From Actinocorallia herbida (GTDB lineage: Bacteria > Actinomycetota > Actinomycetes > Streptosporangiales > Streptosporangiaceae), in the NCBI RefSeq assembly GCF_003751225.1, contig NZ_RJKE01000001.1:7130001-7194000 (forward strand): a stretch of 64,000 nucleotides of DNA, given 5' to 3'. Position 1 is the stretch's first letter. Each line of letters starts with the position of its first letter. A program made the translations under genes and the position numbers. A model generated the notes under the pieces. That model ran no database searches. It worked only from the letters and a program-made list of their open reading frames with translations, and was not told where the DNA came from. This document shows, piece after piece, positions 34,963 through 44,261 of the stretch.

Positions 34963-36450
34963 ATGGAACATGTGCGGGTGGCGATCATCGGGGCGGGTTT
35001 CGGCGGCATCGGGCTGGCCATCCGGCTGCGGCAGGAAGGGATCGGCCCCGTGCTGGTCCTGGAGAAGGCCGACGGGATCGGCGGCACCTGGCGGGACAAC
35101 ACCTATCCGGGCGCGGCCTGCGATGTCCCGTCGCATTTGTACTCGTTCTCGTTCGAGCGGAAGCCCGACTGGTCCCGCCGTTTCGGTGAGCAAACGGAAA
35201 TCCTCGACTATTTGCGGCATTGCACCGAGAAATACGAGATCGAGCCTCGGCTCAGCACCGAAGTGCACGAAGCCGTCTTCCAGGACGGGCGCTGGCTCCT
35301 CACCACGTCGACGGGAACGGTCCTGGCCGACGTCGTCGTCTCGGCGACCGGGCAGCTCAACCGTCCGGCGGTGCCCGATCTGCCGGGCCTTGAGACGTTC
35401 GCCGGGAAGGCCTTCCACTCCGCCCGCTGGGACCACGCGCACGACCTCACCGGACGCGACGTCGCCGTCATCGGCACAGGCGCCAGCGCGATCCAGTTCG
35501 TCCCGCACGTCGCGGAGCAGGCCGGCAGCCTCACCGTCTACCAGCGCTCCGCGCCGTGGGTCGTCGCCAAGTCCGACCGGACGTACGGGCGATGGGAGCA
35601 CCGCCTGTTCGCCGCGGTCCCCGCCGTCCAGGACCTCAACCGCGCCCTGATGTACACGCTGCTGGAGTCGCGCGCGCTCGGCTTCGTGTCCTGGCCCGGC
35701 CTGCTGAAGACCATGGAGCGCGGTTCGCTCAAGCGGTTGCGCGAGGAGATCGCCGACCCGGAGCTCCGCCGCAAGCTCACCCCGGACTACCCCCTCGGCT
35801 GCAAGCGCGTCCTCATCTCCGACGAGTACTACCCGGCGGTCCGGCGGCCCCATGTCGAGGTCGTCACCGACGCCGTCAAGGAGGTCAGGCCCGAGGGGAT
35901 CGTCACCGGCGACGGGACGCTGCGCCGCGCGGACACCCTCATCTTCGGGACGGGATTCCGCGCCACCGAGTTCCTCGCCCCGATGCGCGTCACCGGACGC
36001 GACGGCACCACCCTCGACGAGGCGTGGCGCGACGGGGCCGAGGCGCACCACGGCATCGCCGTGCACGGGTTCCCGAACCTCTACCTGCTCTACGGCCCCA
36101 ACACCAACCTGGGCCACAGCAGCATCGTCTACATGATCGAAAGCCAGATCGCCTACATCCTCGGCTGCGTCCGCTCCGGGCGCGTCCTGGAAGTGCGCGC
36201 GGAGGCGCAGAGCCGGTTCGCCGCCACGATGCGGGAGCGGTCGAAGCGGTCGGTCTGGACGGCCGGCTGCGAGAGCTGGTACCTCACCGACGGCCGCAAC
36301 ACCAACAACTGGCCCGGCTACACCTTCGCCTACCGAAGGGCGACCCGGCGGCCCGACCCCGCCGACTTCCAGGTGCTGCCCGCGCCCAGGGCCGCCGCCG
36401 TGCCCGACCCAGCCGTACCCGGTGGCGCGGCGGCACAGGACCTAGGGTGA
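34963..36450 (+). CDS. flavin-containing (Baeyer-Villiger-type) monooxygenase
   Basis: 495 residues from MEHVRVAIIGAGFGG. FAD motif GAGFGGIG (~9-16), GGTWRDNTYPGAACD near 45, the BVMO fingerprint FAGKAFHSARWD near 145 (FxGxxxHxxxW), and NADPH motif VIGTGASAIQ near 172. Such enzymes insert oxygen next to ketones using NADPH. The SDR gene starts 5 bases after its stop, so an alcohol to ketone to ester route is plausible. Confidence 0.92.
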   Translation: MEHVRVAIIGAGFGGIGLAIRLRQEGIGPVLVLEKADGIGGTWRDNTYPGAACDVPSHLYSFSFERKPDWSRRFGEQTEILDYLRHCTEKYEIEPRLSTEVHEAVFQDGRWLLTTSTGTVLADVVVSATGQLNRPAVPDLPGLETFAGKAFHSARWDHAHDLTGRDVAVIGTGASAIQFVPHVAEQAGSLTVYQRSAPWVVAKSDRTYGRWEHRLFAAVPAVQDLNRALMYTLLESRALGFVSWPGLLKTMERGSLKRLREEIADPELRRKLTPDYPLGCKRVLISDEYYPAVRRPHVEVVTDAVKEVRPEGIVTGDGTLRRADTLIFGTGFRATEFLAPMRVTGRDGTTLDEAWRDGAEAHHGIAVHGFPNLYLLYGPNTNLGHSSIVYMIESQIAYILGCVRSGRVLEVRAEAQSRFAATMRERSKRSVWTAGCESWYLTDGRNTNNWPGYTFAYRRATRRPDPADFQVLPAPRAAAVPDPAVPGGAAAQDLG

Positions 36451-36454
36451 GGAC

Positions 36455-37213
36455 ATGCCTACCGCACTCATCACCGGCGCGACCGCCGGCATCGGCGCCG
36501 CCTTCGCGCGGCGCCTCGCCCGCGACGGGCTCGACCTCGTCCTCGTCGCCCGCGACACCGACCGGCTGACGGCCTCCGCCGCGGAACTGCACGGCAGGTT
36601 CGGCGTCCGGACCGAGGTCCTCCAGGCCGATCTCGCCACCGACGAGGGGATCGAGCGGGTCGAAAAGCGCCTCGAGGAGGGCGTCGACCTCCTGGTCAAC
36701 AACGCGGGCTTCGGCAACCAGGGCACGTTCCTCAACGTCCCCGTCGAGGACGAACTGCGGATGCTCAAGGTGCACTGCGAGGCCGTCCTGCGGCTCACCT
36801 ACGCCGCCCTCCCCGGCATGCGCCGGCGCGGCAAAGGCGGCATCATCAACGTCGCGTCCGTGGCGGCCTTCCTCACGCGCGGCACCTACGGCGCGTCCAA
36901 GGCCTGGGTCGTCAGCTTCACCGAGGCACTCGCCCAGGAGATCTCCGAACCCAACGTCCAGGCCATGGCCCTGTGCCCCGGACTGGTCCGCACCGAGTTC
37001 CACGAGCGCGCCAAGATGGACGTGAGCGGGACCCCCGACCTTCTGTGGCTCGACGCCGACGCCGTCGTGAACACCGCCCTGACCGACCTCCGCCGGGGCC
37101 GCGCCGTCAGCGTCCCCGACCCCCGGTACAAGGCGATCGTGGGCGCCGCGAAGCTCATCCCGAAGGGCCTGATCGGCAGGATCTCCGCCAAGACCGCCCG
37201 CCGCTACGACTGA
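36455..37213 (+). CDS. short-chain dehydrogenase/reductase
   Basis: 252 residues. Cofactor loop TGATAGIG near residue 8 and VNNAGFGNQG near 85; catalytic Ser in NVASVAAF and Tyr-Lys in TYGASKAWV near 144. Classical SDR with the sequence flavour of DltE/YohF-like oxidoreductases. Five bases after the monooxygenase; probably co-transcribed and functionally linked. Confidence 0.92.
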   Translation: MPTALITGATAGIGAAFARRLARDGLDLVLVARDTDRLTASAAELHGRFGVRTEVLQADLATDEGIERVEKRLEEGVDLLVNNAGFGNQGTFLNVPVEDELRMLKVHCEAVLRLTYAALPGMRRRGKGGIINVASVAAFLTRGTYGASKAWVVSFTEALAQEISEPNVQAMALCPGLVRTEFHERAKMDVSGTPDLLWLDADAVVNTALTDLRRGRAVSVPDPRYKAIVGAAKLIPKGLIGRISAKTARRYD

Positions 37214-37221
37214 CGCCTTTC

Positions 37222-37248
37222 GGCGGGCCGCTCCCCCGGCGGCCCGCC
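37222..37248. terminator. hairpin after SDR gene
   Basis: Perfect 10-bp stem GGCGGGCCGC / GCGGCCCGCC, 7-nt loop, nine bases after the SDR stop. Confidence 0.6.
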
Positions 37249-37312
37249 CGTCCGTCCCTTCGGGAAAGTCAGGACAAGCCCCGGCAGCCGCCCCGCTCGA
37301 TAGAATCCAGCC

Positions 37313-37630
37313 GTGCCCGACCCGAAGTTCGAAGTCCAGATGCTGCACGACCGCGTCATGATCAAGGCCGACAAGGAGGCCGAGCGGCTCAGCAGCAGCG
37401 GAATCGTCATCCCCGCCACCGCCGACTCCAGCAACCTCCTGGCCTGGGGCGAGGTCTGCGGCACCGGCCACCACGTGCGCACCGTCAAGGTCGGCGACCG
37501 CGTCCTCTTCCACCCCGAAGACCAGCTCGAGGTGGACCTCCAGGGCGTCAAGTACCTGGTCATGCGCGAGAGAGACCTCCACGCGGTCGCCAGCGAGCGC
37601 CCGGAACACGGCACCGGCCTGTACCTCTGA
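37313..37630 (+). CDS. GroES/Cpn10-like protein
   Basis: 105 residues from a GTG start (PDPKFEVQMLHDRVMI). The Cpn10 fold is evident: LHDRVMIKADKEAERLSSSGIVIP, GEVCGTGHHVRTVKVGDRVLF. It lacks the usual mobile-loop EKPQ and differs from housekeeping GroES, and no groEL follows, so it is a stand-alone paralogue. TAGAAT seven bases upstream of the start and the absence of a ribosome site suggest a leaderless message. Confidence 0.82.
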   Translation: MPDPKFEVQMLHDRVMIKADKEAERLSSSGIVIPATADSSNLLAWGEVCGTGHHVRTVKVGDRVLFHPEDQLEVDLQGVKYLVMRERDLHAVASERPEHGTGLYL

Positions 37631-37679
37631 CGAACCGATTTCGTGGTCATCTGGTAGCGGACCTGTCGCAGTCCCACGC

Positions 37680-37730
37680 CACCCGACGTGGCACCCGCAC
37701 CTGGAGGTGCGGGTGCCGTCGCGTCGGGTG
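37680..37730. terminator. long nested hairpin
   Basis: Inner stem GGCACCCGCACC / GGTGCGGGTGCC with loop TGGA, flanked by an outer stem CACCCGACG / CGTCGGGTG, giving about 21 paired bases with a small asymmetric bulge. Downstream of the GroES-like gene. Confidence 0.7.
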
Positions 37731-37781
37731 ACGACCCTCGTGGGCCGCACCTTCAGCGATCTCCATGACCGTTCGGGTGTC

Positions 37782-37813
37782 GCCTGCCCCTGCGCGAGGC
37801 GGCAGGGGCAGGC
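37782..37813. terminator. hairpin downstream of the frameshifted secreted gene (minus strand)
   Basis: Perfect 12-bp stem GCCTGCCCCTGC / GCAGGGGCAGGC, 8-nt loop, 25 bases past the minus-strand stop at 37838. Confidence 0.65.
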
Positions 37814-37837
37814 CTCACCCGCGGTCCTATCGGCCCG

Positions 37838-39650
37838 CTACTTGTTGACCTTGGCGAAGGACGCCCGGGAGCTCGTCTTGGCGAGTGACTTGTCGCGGGC
37901 CGGCGCCCCTCCATGATGGCTGTAGAAGATCCCGCTCCTGCTGTTCGAGGTCTTCTTGGTGACGACGGCCATGTGGAAGAGGTCACCCGGTTCGCCGAAG
38001 TAGATGATGTCTCCGACCTGGACGTCCGCGTACGACCATCGCCAGGTCAAGCGCTTCTTGTTCCCCTCGAAGTGCTTGTGGTGATTGACGACGGCGGACC
38101 ACGTGAAGGAGTTGTCCTTGGCCTTCCGGCGGAACCGGTACCTGTCCCAGCGCTTGGTGACGCTGTTGATCGCGTCGGGCCGGTACTGCCTGTAGCCGCC
38201 GCCCCAGGAGATCGCCGACGCGACAGGGGTGTCGGACTGCAGGGCGGCCACCTCGAAGGTGTAGCCGACCGGGTCGGCCGCGACCGAGGAGGCGGCGGCG
38301 GTCAGCGTCGGAGTCGTGCTGTTGACCCGAACGCTGGTGCCCCATTGCTTGTCGCTCGGCCCAGCGGTGAGCTCGGAGAATGTCAGGCCCTTGCGGAAGT
38401 AGCCGTAGGACGCGACCGATACCGTGACGGCTGCCGTGCCGGTGTTCTTCAGCACGATCTGCCCGTTCGTGCCTAGCTCGGCCAGGGTGGCGCCGGTGGT
38501 GGCGGCGTTGGCGTCGAAGCCGAGTGTCTGCAGGCCGGGGTCGGTGGCGCCCGCCGGGTAGACACGGAGCGCTCCAGTGACGGTGCTGAGCGCGTCGATG
38601 CTGAGAGAGACCGATTTGACGCCCGTGGTGGGAGTACCGGCCTGCCCGGACACGGTGAGGGTGTGCGTCGACCCCGCGGGGATGCTGACGTTCGTCGCCA
38701 GGTCCGTCGGCTGGAGCCCACGGTAGGTGGGTCGGGGCCGGACTTGGTGAAGTAGCCGACGACGTCCACCCAGATCTTGGCCGAGAAGAGCCCCTGGTTG
38801 TGGAGGTTGATCTTGCCGTTGGTGCCGAGCTTGACCACGGCGAGGTTCTGCCCGGCGGCGGAGCTGTAGTCGATCGTGGCGTCCAGTGGCAGGGTCTCAC
38901 CGGCGGCGTACACCCGGAGCGCTCCGGTGCTGGTCGAAGTGGCACGGACGTTCACGGCCACGGCCTCGACGTCCGACGAGGGCACGCCGCCCTGCCCCAG
39001 CACGGTGAGTTCGTGGTTCGCAAGCGCGCCCAGGAACTGGTTCGTGAGGATCTGGGTGGAGGAAAGCGGCACATAGGTGCTGCCGGAGGAGTTCCCGATG
39101 CCACCGGGAGTGTAACCCAGCACATCCAGGTTGATCTTGACGGGGGCGGATCCGGTGTTCGTCACCTTGATCTTGCCGTCCGCGCCGACCTTGGCGAAGA
39201 CCATGTTGTGCAGGAAGGTCGCGGTCCGGTACCTGAGCGCGACGGATGTCGGCTGGCTCGCACCCGACGGGTAGACGATCAGCGCGCCGGTGGCCGAGTT
39301 GCCCTTCCCCGACACGTTCAAGGCGACAGAGCCGATCCCCGATCCGGGCAGGCCCACGGCGCCGGCGACCGTGACCGTGACGGTTCCACCCGCCGCGATC
39401 CCGGTGTTGGACGCGATCCGATGCCGCTCCGGGAAGTACTGCCCCCCCCCGGCGCCGGATCAGCCGCCGCCTGCGGCGCTATCCCCACCACGGTCGAGAG
39501 CAGGACGGTGAACGCCACGAGGACGGATCCGAAACGCTCCCAGAACCGTTTCCTACTAGAAAATTCTGCGGACACTCCTTCACCATTCCAGTAGAGATGA
39601 TCTTGATAGAAAGAATGGTTAAAGAACGCCAAATAATTGTCAATGGACAT
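37838..39650 (-). pseudogene. secreted repeat protein with amidase_6-like C-terminus, two frameshifts
   Basis: Reading from 39650: a long N-terminal extension, a signal peptide (VLVAFTVLLSTVVGIAPQAAA), then three ~100-residue repeats of the actinobacterial surface type (AVNVRATSTSTGALRVYAAG; LAVVKLGTNGKINLHNQG; DVVGYF), and a C-terminal domain like amidase_6 (VGDIIYFGEPGDLFHMAVVT). The frame breaks after the signal peptide at a run of nine C on the plus strand (39442-39450) and again near 38729-38731 (DPTYRGLQPTDLATN lies one frame off). Adding one base at each place restores a continuous protein. The amidase Cys expected near SDTPVASAIS is not seen. Confidence 0.75.
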
Positions 39651-39939
39651 GACTGGGAGTCGGTACTTGATCACTGCCCAATAAATTCGATTCGAGTGTT
39701 CGCGACAGGGATTATTACTCGATTCGGCAGGGTGCCGCGTGAAGACTTCGACGTTCCCCAAGCCGCCACGGGCACCTGAGGGAGATTCCGTCCCTGCCTG
39801 GGCATGACACCCACGAAAACCTGACCGCATTGGATGAATCTCGGCATGCCCGCGCTGTGTGCGCCCTTCCGGACCGGCGACCCAGGAAGGCGATGGACGG
39901 ATATTGAATACCAGGACTTCCTTACTGTACGGTCGCTGC
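39651..39939. other. lower-GC intergenic stretch between divergent secreted-protein genes
   Basis: About 290 bases, visibly richer in A/T than the rest of the window (for example GATTATTACTCGATTCGG). No recognisable gene; presumably holds the promoters of the genes on either side. A 60-codon frame at 39597-39779 has no coding features. Confidence 0.5.
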
Positions 39940-40440
39940 ATGATGCTGCGGATCGCGGTCGCCGTATTGTCCGCCGGGTTGTGCGTCTCGGGATGCGAGG
40001 CTCCCGCGATGGATGACGCGACAGTGCGGCGACTGACGGAGCAGGGCGTGGATCCCGATTTCATCTTCCGGGCCGAGGTGCCCGGATTCACCGCCGAGGA
40101 GAAGACGGTAGAACCCCTCGACGGTGGCGGCTTCCGCATGAGATATGTTTCGGATTCGAATTCGGACGACCACGCGGAGTTGCAGGTCCACCCTGTCGAT
40201 TTCACCGCCGAATCGTGCGCCTCCACCCCGATCCCCAACGCCGACAGTGCCGCCCCCGTCGAGTGCGTCGACAACGGCAAGGGTCTCTACCGGTCTGGCG
40301 GCGGATTCCATGAGTACGTCCACTCGCTGCAGCACGGCCATATCCGGCTGAGCGCCCCGATCGACGCCATCAGCCCCACCGACCTGCGCGACGCCCTCAA
40401 CGAATCCGAGTCCCTCTGGGGCCCCGCTTCACACCCCTGA
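39940..40440 (+). CDS. small lipoprotein, unknown function
   Basis: 166 residues from MMLRIAVAV; the lipoprotein signal peptide ends LSAGLCVSGC, with Cys ~21. The mature part (MDDATVRRLTEQGVDPDFIF, then beta-type sequence with Cys pair CASTPI and PVECVD) has no family I recognise. The only undamaged gene of the secreted block; intact frame and a good terminator downstream. Confidence 0.72.
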   Translation: MMLRIAVAVLSAGLCVSGCEAPAMDDATVRRLTEQGVDPDFIFRAEVPGFTAEEKTVEPLDGGGFRMRYVSDSNSDDHAELQVHPVDFTAESCASTPIPNADSAAPVECVDNGKGLYRSGGGFHEYVHSLQHGHIRLSAPIDAISPTDLRDALNESESLWGPASHP

Positions 40441-40488
40441 CCTCCGACGGGTGCTCTCGGGCCGTGTCCACAGCGTGAAAGAGCAGAA

Positions 40489-40518
40489 GGAGCCCGGCGG
40501 AGCGGTCCGCCGGGCTCC
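40489..40518. terminator. bidirectional terminator between lipoprotein and DNRLRE/Fn3 genes
   Basis: Perfect 13-bp stem GGAGCCCGGCGGA / TCCGCCGGGCTCC with loop GCGG between convergent genes. Confidence 0.85.
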
Positions 40519-40538
40519 CGTGATCGGGTGGTGCCGCG

Positions 40539-42027
40539 CTACATGGTGTTGTCCTCGGCCACGCTGGCGACGACGGCGTTGGCCGAGGTGTCGACCGCGT
40601 CGACCGCGGCACCGTCCTTCAGGACGGTCAGCGTCGGTCCGGTGAGCAAGGAGGCCGAGAACGGCTGCGTCGTCGCCGGGAGCGCGAAGACGTAGTCGAC
40701 GGTCACCGTCTCCTCGGTCACGGCCTCGGCGGGGCCCACGGTGTCGGGGTCGATGTAGGTGGAGTCGGTGTAGGTGTCGGTGGTCCGGGTGGACAGGACC
40801 GCGCGGACGGTGACCCGGTTGGCCGCCGCGTCATAGCTGACCAGCGCTTCCTCGACGGTGGGTACGTCGCTCTCCCGGTCGATGCCCTGGAGCACGAGTT
40901 CTGCCTTTTCCGCCAGGAGGGGATCCCCGGTGACCGCCAGCGCGGACGAGAACAGCGAACTCTGCGCGCTCGCGGTCAGGGCGGCGGCCACGTCCGCGAA
41001 GGTGCCGTCGACGAGACCCTGCTGGGCTTCTCCGAACTGCTGGACCGCGTCGACGAAGTCCTGCACTCCGCCCGGAGCCGCAACGGCGGTGACCGGTGCC
41101 GAGGTCGTCGTCCACGGGCCAGGGCCCGCCGGGTTGACGCCTCGGACCCGGACTCCGTAGGCCTGGCCGTTGGTGAGACCGTCGATGATCACCGAAGTGT
41201 CCATGGTGGTGGCGGTCTCCACGAGGGCGCCGCCCGGGTCCAGGATCTCGACCTCGTAGGACTCCGCGTCGATGGCCTCCTCGATCTCCCAGCTCGCGAG
41301 CACACCGCCGTCTCCCGGCCGTGCGCTCACCGACGAGACCCCGCCCGGCGCCTCGGCGACCGCGTAGCCGATGGTGAGGGACAGACCGGTGAAGGAGGTG
41401 GAGCCGGTCCCCGGGGAGCGCAGCAGCACGCCTGTGTCGGCCGCAGCGGCACGGTCGTCCAGCGCGCTGCCGAGCTGGATCGCCGCCCCGTTCGCCGGGC
41501 CTTGGCCGAGGGCGTCGGCCAGGCCGGCGCTCACGACCAGCGGACCGGTCGCCGGCACGGTCATGGGCTCGATCTGGTGCACGGTGATCTGCCGGCTCGC
41601 GGCGCAGTCGCCCGCACAACCGGTGAGGGTGAGCGTCGTGGACACGATCTCGGCGCCGACGGGCACCTGGGAGAGGTCGACCCGCAGCCGTGTGACGGTC
41701 TCGGCGTCGTCCGTGCCGCCCAGCTGGATTCCGGTCGCGAGCGGCAGCGCGCAGGGCACGCCCGCGCGGGCGGTGGCACCGATCGGTGCGGTGTCGAGGG
41801 TGAGCTTGTCGGCTGTCACGGCCAGCGAGGCGGGGATGGGGGCGGGGGGGGCGCCTCGCCCCAGGTGAGCGGCTGGGCCGCGGTGCGCGGGGAGCAGGTC
41901 GACTCCGCGCACGACTCCATCTGCCAGGTGTAGGGATCGCCCGGCTCGATCAGGTAGGTGGGCACCCGAAGGGAGACGCGCTGTCCGCCGTCCACGGTCC
42001 CCTCACCGAGCGGAGAGGGCCCCGCGC
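40539..42027 (-). pseudogene. truncated, frameshifted DNRLRE/fibronectin-III secreted protein
   Basis: C-terminal part of a large extracellular protein. From the 5' side: VSLRVPTYLIEPGDPYTWQM and SCAESTCSPRTAAQPLTWG, then a frame change at a run of eight G (41844-41851), then a DNRLRE-like beta domain (TRLRVDLSQVPVGAEIVSTT; ITVHQIEPM), an Fn3 domain (SVSARPGDGGVLASWEIEEA) and a long tail. No signal peptide or start codon: the 5' end stops against an unrelated plus-strand fragment near 41990-42027. One extra base in the G run rejoins the frames. Confidence 0.7.
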
Positions 42028-42433
42028 CTACAAGTTGAACGACAGCATGGGATATCCGAAGGTCGACAAGATCGTCGCGCTGCCCAATGCCGCTTCGTCC
42101 GGGCAGGATCTCTTCCAGAGCCGCGCGACCGGCCAGAGCAATCTGATGTTGTGGACCGAATGGCGTGTCGGGACGGTGAAGAAGGCCACCGCCTCCGGTG
42201 AGAAGCCGCTCAAGGTGTTCGGTTCGGGCAACTGGCCGAACATCACCCGTGTGAAGAGCTTCAGCAACTGGACCGACGGGCGCTACGCCGTCTGCCAGGG
42301 GATCAAAAACGAGGAGTACTGCACCAAGGACCGCGCCAAGGTACTCAACGCCGATGGCACCAAGGCCTACGAACTGGGCCAGAACAACGACCGTTATTAC
42401 AAGGTGCGCCCCTTCTTCTGGGTGGGCTGGTAG
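42028..42433 (+). pseudogene. 3' fragment of an unidentified protein
   Basis: About 134 codons (AYKLNDSMGYPKVDKIVALP ... YKVRPFFWVGW) with protein-like composition and two Cys (AVCQGIKNEEYCTK), but no ribosome site or credible start; a TTG at 42035 or ATG at 42047 would be needed. It begins where the DNRLRE gene's 5' end is lost, so both look cut at the same junction. Family not recognised. Confidence 0.5.
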
Positions 42434-42479
42434 ACGAAGATCGTGCGGACATGTTGAGTCAACGCCCCCGGAAGCGAGA

Positions 42480-43643
42480 ATGCGGATGATGAGAGCAGCG
42501 GGTGCCGCGGCGTCGACGGTGGCGGTCATGGTGGCCGTTCCGTCGGCGGCGGCCGGCACCGGTCAGGCGGCGCAGTGGCGCCTCGTGAAGACGGTGGAGC
42601 CCAGGTACGGGAAGGGATTCTCGGGGTTCGACCAGGTGCTCGCGCTCGGCCCCAAGAGCGCGTTCGCCTTCGGTCAGGGCAACGGCGCGGAGTTCTCTGC
42701 GAAGCCGACCAGCGATCTGCTGGCGTACCGTTTCGACGGAGCGGCTTGGCGGCACACGAAACTGCCGGCCGAACTCGGCAACGGGTTCGGTCCGGTCGGC
42801 GCGGCGGGCCGGAAGTCCGTGTTCGCCGTGGCCGTCTTCCAGCGTCCGGAGGCTCCCTCCCCGCCTCGCGGAAGCCACTACTCCTCCACCCTCGTGCGGT
42901 GGAACGGGACCAAGTGGGCGGTCATGAAGAAGTGGCAGGGGTACTCGGTCCGATCCATGGCCGTGCTCGGGGGCAAGAACATCTGGGTGTTCGCTTCCCG
43001 GGTCGCCGAAGGCGGCTTCAAGTCCGTGGCGCTGCACTACGACGGTAAGGGGTGGAAGGAGCGTTCGGTCCCCTACGTCGTGGCCGCGGTCACGAAGGGA
43101 CCCGAGGGGAGGACGTTTGCAACCGGCTACAAATCCTCCAAGAACCTCCCGGAAGGCGGCGGAGCGCCCGCCGCGTTGCGGTTCGACGGCAAGCGCTGGA
43201 CTCGTCTGTCCGACCCGGCCTGCCATGGCGCGACCCTGCTCACCACGCACCAGGGCAAGCCGGTCGGAACCTGCCTGAAGGAGAACGCCCAGACGGTGTC
43301 GGTCGGCACCTTCGTCGCCTGGAACGGCTCGTCGTGGAAGGCCGAGAGGCCCTCCCTCGCGCGAGGCTGGGACCTGGGGGAACCGGTCTCCGCCCGCGAC
43401 GGAGGTCTCTGATTCATCGGTGTGAACTGGAGCGACGAGTCGCGGGCCCTGTTCCACCGCTCGTCGTCCGGCGTCTGGACCCGGACCGCGGTCTCCCCCG
43501 AGCCGCTCAGCGGTTCCGACACCGCCGCGCTGCATACCCGCCACCTCGCCGCGATCCCCGGGACCAGGTCCCTGCTTCGGGCCGGGACCATCGACGTCGA
43601 GGGAGATCCGGTCGGCGCGATCGCCCGGACCGACAACCCCTGA
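42480..43643 (+). pseudogene. secreted beta-propeller-like protein interrupted by an in-frame TGA
   Basis: Start ATG at 42480 with GGAAGCGAGA upstream; signal peptide AAASTVAVMVAVPSAAAG. Repeated blades follow (LLAYRFDGAAWRHTKLP; LVRWNGTKWAVMKKWQ; ALHYDGKGWKERSVP; ALRFDGKRWTRLSDP). A TGA at 43410-43412 ends the 310-residue frame, but the same frame continues for 77 codons with FIGVNWSDESRALFHR, clearly the last blade. TGA stands where Trp would fit (GGL-W-FIG). Nonsense mutation or readthrough site. Confidence 0.7.
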
Positions 43644-43678
43644 CAGGGCCGACGGCCGGGGACCGTTCGCGGTGCGGG

Positions 43679-43882
43679 TCAGGTCTTGCGGGCGAGGAGG
43701 CGGTAGGTGTTGGCGCCCTTGTCGGTGCGGGTGATCCGGGCGGCCAGGGCGAGGTCCAGCGCGAAGGACGCCACGGCGAGGGGCACGACCGCCAGGTAGG
43801 CGACGGTGCGGGCCGCGGTGCGCAGGGCCCGCAGCCGGCCCGGCTGCCAGGCGCTGTCCTGGCCCGGGAAGAGGCGGTTCAT
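43679..43882 (-). CDS. small single-helix membrane protein
   Basis: 67 residues MNRLFPGQDSAWQPGRLR with one hydrophobic helix (VAYLAVVPLAVASFALDLALA) and a basic tail DKGANTYRLLARKT. The frame stays open upstream as ADFFPALGIL without a standard start, so a slightly longer protein is possible. No family assigned. Confidence 0.5.
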   Translation of the reverse strand: MNRLFPGQDSAWQPGRLRALRTAARTVAYLAVVPLAVASFALDLALAARITRTDKGANTYRLLARKT

Positions 43883-43947
43883 CAGGATGCCCAGGGCGGG
43901 GAAGAAGTCGGCGGGTCGCAGAAATGGGCCATGAGAGCGGTCACCGG

Positions 43948-43978
43948 CCCGGTGCGGGATCGGGGGTCCCGCACCGGG
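43948..43978. terminator. terminator hairpin after the tautomerase gene
   Basis: Perfect 12-bp stem CCCGGTGCGGGA / TCCCGCACCGGG, 7-nt loop, six bases past the tautomerase stop. Confidence 0.75.
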
Positions 43979-43984
43979 GTGGGG

Positions 43985-44170
43985 TCAGGGCGCGTCGGAG
44001 CGGAGTTCGCCGCCGAAGGCGACGGAGTCGGGCGGGTACTCGGCGAAGAAGATCTTGATGAGGTCGGGCGGGCAGTCGTAGGCGGCGGCCAGGGCGGCGG
44101 TGACGGCCTCGGCCGCCCGCCTCTTGCGGGTGACGTCGCGGGGCAGTTGCTTGATGGTGACGATCGGCAT
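43985..44170 (-). CDS. 4-oxalocrotonate tautomerase family protein
   Basis: 61 residues, start MPIVTIKQLP so that Pro-2, the catalytic N-terminal proline, follows Met. Remaining family features: RDVTRKRRAAEAVTAALA and IKIFFAEYPPDSVAFGG. Isomerises an enol or dienol acid in a small homo-oligomer. Ninety-one bases after the LysR gene on the same strand; the LysR protein may control it. Confidence 0.88.
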   Translation of the reverse strand: MPIVTIKQLPRDVTRKRRAAEAVTAALAAAYDCPPDLIKIFFAEYPPDSVAFGGELRSDAP

Positions 44171-44261
44171 GGGGCCTCTTCCGTTCACGAGGGTCGTGCT
44201 GACGGGGAGAGTCCATCGGACGGCGGCTCCGCGACCAAGGGCCGATCCGTTCCCGCAGCGA

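Noticed and set aside
37640-37735. tRNA or small structured RNA downstream of the GroES-like gene
   Set aside because: No T-loop sequence or CCA-compatible acceptor; the fold is one long hairpin, better explained as a terminator.
39597-39779. 60-codon plus-strand ORF
   Set aside because: Lies in the lower-GC gap, overlaps the N-terminus of the minus-strand secreted gene and has no ribosome site or domain.
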